Positions 63,206-64,000 of a stretch of DNA of 64,000 bases are shown piece by piece. Where the stretch lies: NCBI RefSeq assembly GCF_900116065.1, contig NZ_FOZV01000002.1:62001-126000 (forward strand). Direction: 5' to 3'. Made by a program: the position numbers and the translations under genes. Position 1 is the stretch's first letter. Each line of letters begins with the position of its first letter. The DNA comes from Brevundimonas viscosa (lineage in GTDB: Bacteria; Pseudomonadota; Alphaproteobacteria; Caulobacterales; Caulobacteraceae). Below the pieces are notes generated by a model. That model did not search any database. It was not told the origin of the DNA and saw only the letters and a program-made list of their open reading frames with translations.

Positions 63206-64000
63206 GCACGCCCCCCAAAGACTCCGGCGCCCACGAGAAGGTCCTGATCGTCGACTTCGGCAGCCAGGTCACCCAGCTGATCGCCCGGCGGCTGCGCGAG
63301 GCGAGCGTCTATTGCGAGATCCATCCGTTCGACAAGGCGGAGGCGGTGGTCGACGAGATGAAGCCGCAGGCCATCATCCTGTCGGGCGGGCCGGCCAGCG
63401 TGCTGGAGCCGGACAGCCCGCGCATCGGCCGCAAGCTGTTCGACCTCGGCCTGCCGATGCTGGCCATCTGCTACGGCCAGCAGCTGCTGTGCGACGTGCT
63501 GGGCGGCAAGGTCGAGGGCGGGCATCACCGCGAATTCGGCCGGGCCGAGATCGTGCTGACCGAGGAGACGCCGCTGTTCGCCGGCATCGGGGCGGTCGAC
63601 CACCGCGAGCCGGTGTGGATGAGCCACGGCGACCGGGTCGTGGCCATCCCTGAAGGCTTCAGGGTCGTCGCCACCTCCGCCGGCGCCCCGTTCGCGGCCA
63701 TCGCCGACGAGGCGCGCCGCATCTACGCCGTGCAGTTCCACCCCGAGGTGCACCACACCCCGCGCGGGGCCGAGATCTACCGCAACTTCCTGTTCGGCGT
63801 CGCCGGGCTGAAGGGCGACTGGACCATGGCCGCCTATCGGGACGAGAAGATCGCCCAGATCCGCGAGCAGGTCGGGTCGGCGAAGGTGATCTGCGGCCTG
63901 TCGGGCGGGGTCGACAGCTCGGTGGCGGCGGTGCTGATCCACGAGGCGATCGGCGACCAGCTGACCTGCGTCTTCGTGGACACCGGCCTGTTGCGCAAGG
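63202..64000 (+). CDS. guaA: GMP synthase (glutamine-hydrolysing), 3' end outside the window
   Basis: ATG 63202; about 266 residues visible. Glutaminase domain with [25 protein letters not shown] (catalytic Cys) and [13 protein letters not shown] (His/Glu), then the start of the ATP pyrophosphatase domain with the P-loop [14 protein letters not shown]. Converts XMP to GMP, the step after guaB. Cut by the right edge. Confidence 0.96.
   Translation, partial: MSTPPKDSGAHEKVLIVDFGSQVTQLIARRLREASVYCEIHPFDKAEAVVDEMKPQAIILSGGPASVLEPDSPRIGRKLFDLGLPMLAICYGQQLLCDVLGGKVEGGHHREFGRAEIVLTEETPLFAGIGAVDHREPVWMSHGDRVVAIPEGFRVVATSAGAPFAAIADEARRIYAVQFHPEVHHTPRGAEIYRNFLFGVAGLKGDWTMAAYRDEKIAQIREQVGSAKVICGLSGGVDSSVAAVLIHEAIGDQLTCVFVDTGLLRK

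Overview
The window is uniformly high-GC bacterial DNA. It looks like an alphaproteobacterium of the Caulobacterales, possibly Brevundimonas-like. This is an inference from the base composition, the run guaB - MAPEG - RsmB-type methyltransferase - MTA/SAH nucleosidase - guaA, the xerD/aroK/aroB neighbourhood, and a phage-borne GcrA-like regulator. No rRNA, tRNA or CRISPR array was recognised.

Positions 1 to about 26,280 are one side of a temperate-phage genome (prophage), open at the left edge. The control region lies at 15.6-17.8 kb: a Cro-like protein (minus), an S24 CI-like repressor (plus), two small lipoproteins (minus) and two promoter/operator regions. Both promoters pair a TTGACA -35 box with the same 14-bp operator. 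A long leftward operon runs from 15.8 kb to 5.2 kb with short start/stop overlaps. It encodes CII-like, RMF-like, RusA, GcrA-like and LexA-like proteins, a DnaB helicase split into two overlapping frames, an HNH protein, a replisome organizer-like protein, DUF1643 and a SEC-C protein, and it ends in a terminator. Further left are the small and large terminase subunits, a portal protein fused to an Acb1-like (anti-CBASS) phosphodiesterase domain, and a DUF2213 capsid-maturation protein. A rightward operon (17.8-26.3 kb) carries an exonuclease/RecT recombination pair separated by an HNH endonuclease, a GIY-YIG endonuclease, a methyltransferase-like protein, a deoxyribosyltransferase-like protein and an excisionase. 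No integrase was found. Two membrane-protein genes run against the surrounding operons and look like lysogen-expressed accessory genes.

From 26.5 kb on the DNA is chromosomal: SCP2 protein, acyl-CoA dehydrogenase, Atm1-type ABC exporter, accA, xerD, aroK, aroB, GNAT, MliC-like lipoprotein, tadA, rluB-like, CPBP protease, rsmD, a kelch protein, and an ECF sigma factor with a membrane partner.

A small accessory island lies at 42.2-45.4 kb. It holds a REP-like element, a low-molecular-weight tyrosine phosphatase, a Phd/PemK-type toxin-antitoxin pair, a truncated second copy of the phosphatase 5' end (a 128-bp direct repeat flanking the toxin-antitoxin genes), and an A/T-richer AIPR (abortive infection) gene. 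After it come mutL with telomere-like repeats in its linker, an inverted-repeat element, an ABC-F ATPase, a Phd/VapC-type pair, ndk, DUF1275, purN, an M28 peptidase, purM, rnd, an HD protein, a peptidyl-prolyl isomerase, rlmE, a DUF2061 protein and the guaB-guaA cluster, with guaA cut by the right edge.
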